56,847 nt of DNA, taken from the NCBI RefSeq assembly GCF_000003815.2, contig NC_049985.1, positions 12,738,675 through 12,795,521 of the forward strand, in the 5' to 3' direction. Shown in pieces: positions 55,701-56,847 of the stretch. The position numbers were made by a program, and so were the translations under genes. The notes under the pieces are model-generated. The model made no database searches, was not told the origin of the DNA, and worked only from the letters and a program-made list of their open reading frames with translations. The first letter of the stretch is position 1, and each line of letters opens with the position of its first letter. The DNA comes from Branchiostoma floridae. Its lineage: Eukaryota; Chordata; Leptocardii; Amphioxiformes; Branchiostomatidae.

Positions 55701-56484
55701 GTGTTGATATTGAAACCTTTCGCAGTCATTCTATTAAACCAGGATTTAAACAGACCAGCTCTCAAAATGAGTGCTGCGCACTTATCATTTAAAGAAAACC
55801 TTTCAAAGCCTGTCTTTGTAATGTATTGCCATTATTTAACAACCCGAAATTGACGGACACTCACTATCCATTGTTTGATTGACAATTCTCTCCCCTCATG
55901 TCCTACCAGATAAGTGTTAATTGGGTACTTTGCATTTGACAGAACTGACTTTGTGTGCATGCATATTGCACCTTTGGGTCACTCATTATGCTGTGTAAGT
56001 GCTGTCTGAAGTAATACTTTTAAGCATTGCCAGGAACCCCTATGCAGACCCTCTTTTCAGACTGGACAGGGTTTTCCGCCCCATTTCCCTGTCTGGACTG
56101 GACAGGGTTTTCCAAAAACCCCAATTCATTTTTGCTACCATCTTCCTGTGCAATTAGCCAGGCCCCAAGCCATGTAGTGTTGGGCAATTAGAAGTGTGAT
56201 CAGGAACTTTGTTCATTGTGGTAGGAGGGTGTGAACAAATTATCTATGGTGATATCAGATATGATGAAGATTGCAGACTTCATAGCAAGAGACAGTGTTA
56301 TGTCCAACTTGTTATGGTATTAATTTATACAATGGTACTCATGTATGTTCTGTAGGTCAGCATTTCTCCAGATTATGCCAGCTGGTTGGAGAGCATGTGT
56401 GCTGAGTTTCCAACCAGGTTCTTGAGGCTGTTTCGGGGGCCAGGGTGGAGTGGCCTGGAAAGCACTGACTTGGACCCATTGAAG
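52713..56484 (+). CDS. Myb/SANT-like domain protein, unknown function (3' part beyond window)
   Basis: Visible join: 52713-52752, 53538-53680, 54061-54313, 54518-55077, 56356-56484 (phases 1, 0, 1, 0 agree), 375 residues, continuing past the window. Residues 15-61 are a basic Ser/Pro/Lys/Arg-rich tail ([16 protein letters not shown]..., [14 protein letters not shown]) suited to nuclear import. Residues about 86-160 contain [36 protein letters not shown] and [12 protein letters not shown]. The Trp spacing and terminal basic helix resemble a Myb/SANT or trihelix DNA-binding domain. [16 protein letters not shown] follows at about 189-204. The remainder ([49 protein letters not shown]) is helical and unfamiliar. 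I cannot name the protein. It is divergently paired with UBL3. The start could instead be 53540 or 53543, in which case exon 1 is non-coding. Confidence 0.75.
52753..53537 (+). other. Intron 1 of the Myb/SANT-like gene
   Basis: 785 bp, GTGAGT to TCCCTCAG. No repeat or other feature seen. Confidence 0.6.
53538..53680 (+). CDS. Myb/SANT-like gene, exon 2
   Basis: It encodes [20 protein letters not shown], then [20 protein letters not shown] and LSFLSPK. Low-complexity basic tail. The acceptor is CCCTCAG and the donor AAG|GTGATT (phase 0). Confidence 0.75.
54061..54313 (+). CDS. Myb/SANT-like gene, exon 3
   Basis: It starts after TTGCAACAG with [20 protein letters not shown]. It carries the first two Trp-containing helices, [17 protein letters not shown] and [11 protein letters not shown]. 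The donor is TCAG|GTCAGT (phase 1). Confidence 0.8.
54518..55077 (+). CDS. Myb/SANT-like gene, exon 4
   Basis: It completes an Ala codon and reads [14 protein letters not shown], the basic third helix, then [13 protein letters not shown], the QTQTE motif and about 140 residues of unknown helical sequence ending ATNVHQ. 186 full codons without a stop. The acceptor is TTCACAG and the donor CAG|GTTAGC. Confidence 0.85.
55078..56355 (+). other. Intron 4 of the Myb/SANT-like gene, mostly a transposon
   Basis: 1,278 bp, of which 903 bp are the inserted element at 55220-56122. The first bases of the intron (GTTAGCATCAGT) resemble the first bases of the next exon (GTCAGCATTTCT). Confidence 0.75.
55220..56122. 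mobile_element. Non-autonomous DNA transposon, 903 bp, 9-bp target duplication
   Basis: The arms GGGTTTTCGGAAAAACTTGT and the right-end inverse (GGGGTTTTTGGAAAACCCTG on the minus strand) pair. The inner CTGTCCAGTCTGAAAAGAGG and its inverse CTCTTTTCAGACTGGACAGG lie at 55262-55281 and 56051-56070. AATTCATTT flanks both ends (55211-55219 and 56123-56131). A GTCTGAAAAGAGGGTCTGCA unit is repeated in tandem on the left arm only. No transposase frame. The 8-9 bp duplication suggests a hAT-like or similar mobiliser. Confidence 0.75.
56356..56484 (+). CDS. Myb/SANT-like gene, exon 5 (last visible)
   Basis: 43 codons: [20 protein letters not shown] then [20 protein letters not shown] and PLK, after the acceptor TTCTGTAG. 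The donor AAG|GTTACT is weak but keeps phase 0. No stop is reached, so the gene continues. 56485-56847 is intron with nothing else identified. Confidence 0.7.
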
Positions 56485-56847
56485 GTTACTACATGTATAA
56501 AGATGGCTTTTATGTTTCACAAATTTTCAATTGTGATGATAACCAGTCCATATACTTAATGTAGTATCTGAATATTTGCCATAATAGCGATACCTTTTCA
56601 ATTCCATTTTGTATGTATTTGACATACTTAGTTATTCCAGTAGATTCCCTAAGTTAGTACAGTACTAAGGAGGCTGGCTCAGAGTGATATTTACCTTGAG
56701 TAGTATGATAACATGAATTGTGAAAGAATTAGGGGCACTTAAATACTGTGCATTTGAAGAAAGTACATCTTGTTCTGTTACTGTGTAATTTTTGTCTATT
56801 TTTTTTTTACTTGTCATGTCTTATTTGACATATGATTCTCTTCCTTC

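Overview
The window looks like an animal nuclear genome: split genes with GT-AG introns, long AT-rich introns, many small DNA transposons and LINE tails, and two 100-N assembly gaps (30947-31046 and 48648-48747). Gene content and repeat style suggest a lancelet (Branchiostoma), a basal chordate. This is inference from memory of lancelet sequence, not a database result.

Three genes can be built exon by exon with every splice phase matching. (1) A PAR-family bZIP transcription factor (pro-orthologue of vertebrate TEF/HLF/DBP) lies on the + strand in five coding exons (5829-25172, 553 aa), with a probable 3' UTR to about 28.8 kb. Its third exon contains a second donor in the same phase. Using it would skip a 254-codon block and give a 299-aa protein, close to the vertebrate size. 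The block ends in PEDLSL, a CtBP-type corepressor motif. (2) UBL3, a membrane-anchored ubiquitin-fold protein, lies on the - strand in five coding exons (51618 down to 38458). It encodes exactly 117 aa and ends in the prenylation box CVLL. (3) A + strand gene at the right edge (52713-56484, continuing past the window) encodes an unfamiliar nuclear-type protein with a Myb/SANT-like domain.

UBL3 and gene 3 are head to head across a CpG-rich region of about 1.1 kb. It contains three ZNF143/Staf-like motifs and two YY1-like motifs, so a shared bidirectional promoter is likely.

The interval between the PAR bZIP 3' end and the UBL3 3' end (about 28.8-36.2 kb) is a repeat island. It holds two minisatellites with ~41-bp units, two copies of a hAT-like element, a SINE, a palindromic element interrupted by a gap, and broken LINE endonuclease and reverse-transcriptase pieces in opposite orientations. 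The second minisatellite appears to have grown out of the truncated end of the LINE reverse transcriptase. Introns carry further mobile elements, several with intact target-site duplications: an 8-10 bp pair around a 596-bp foldback element, a 6-bp pair around a 1,245-bp element with GGGCCCCC ends, a 14-bp pair around a 5'-truncated LINE, and a 9-bp pair around a 903-bp element. No tRNA, rRNA, CRISPR array or prokaryotic feature was seen.
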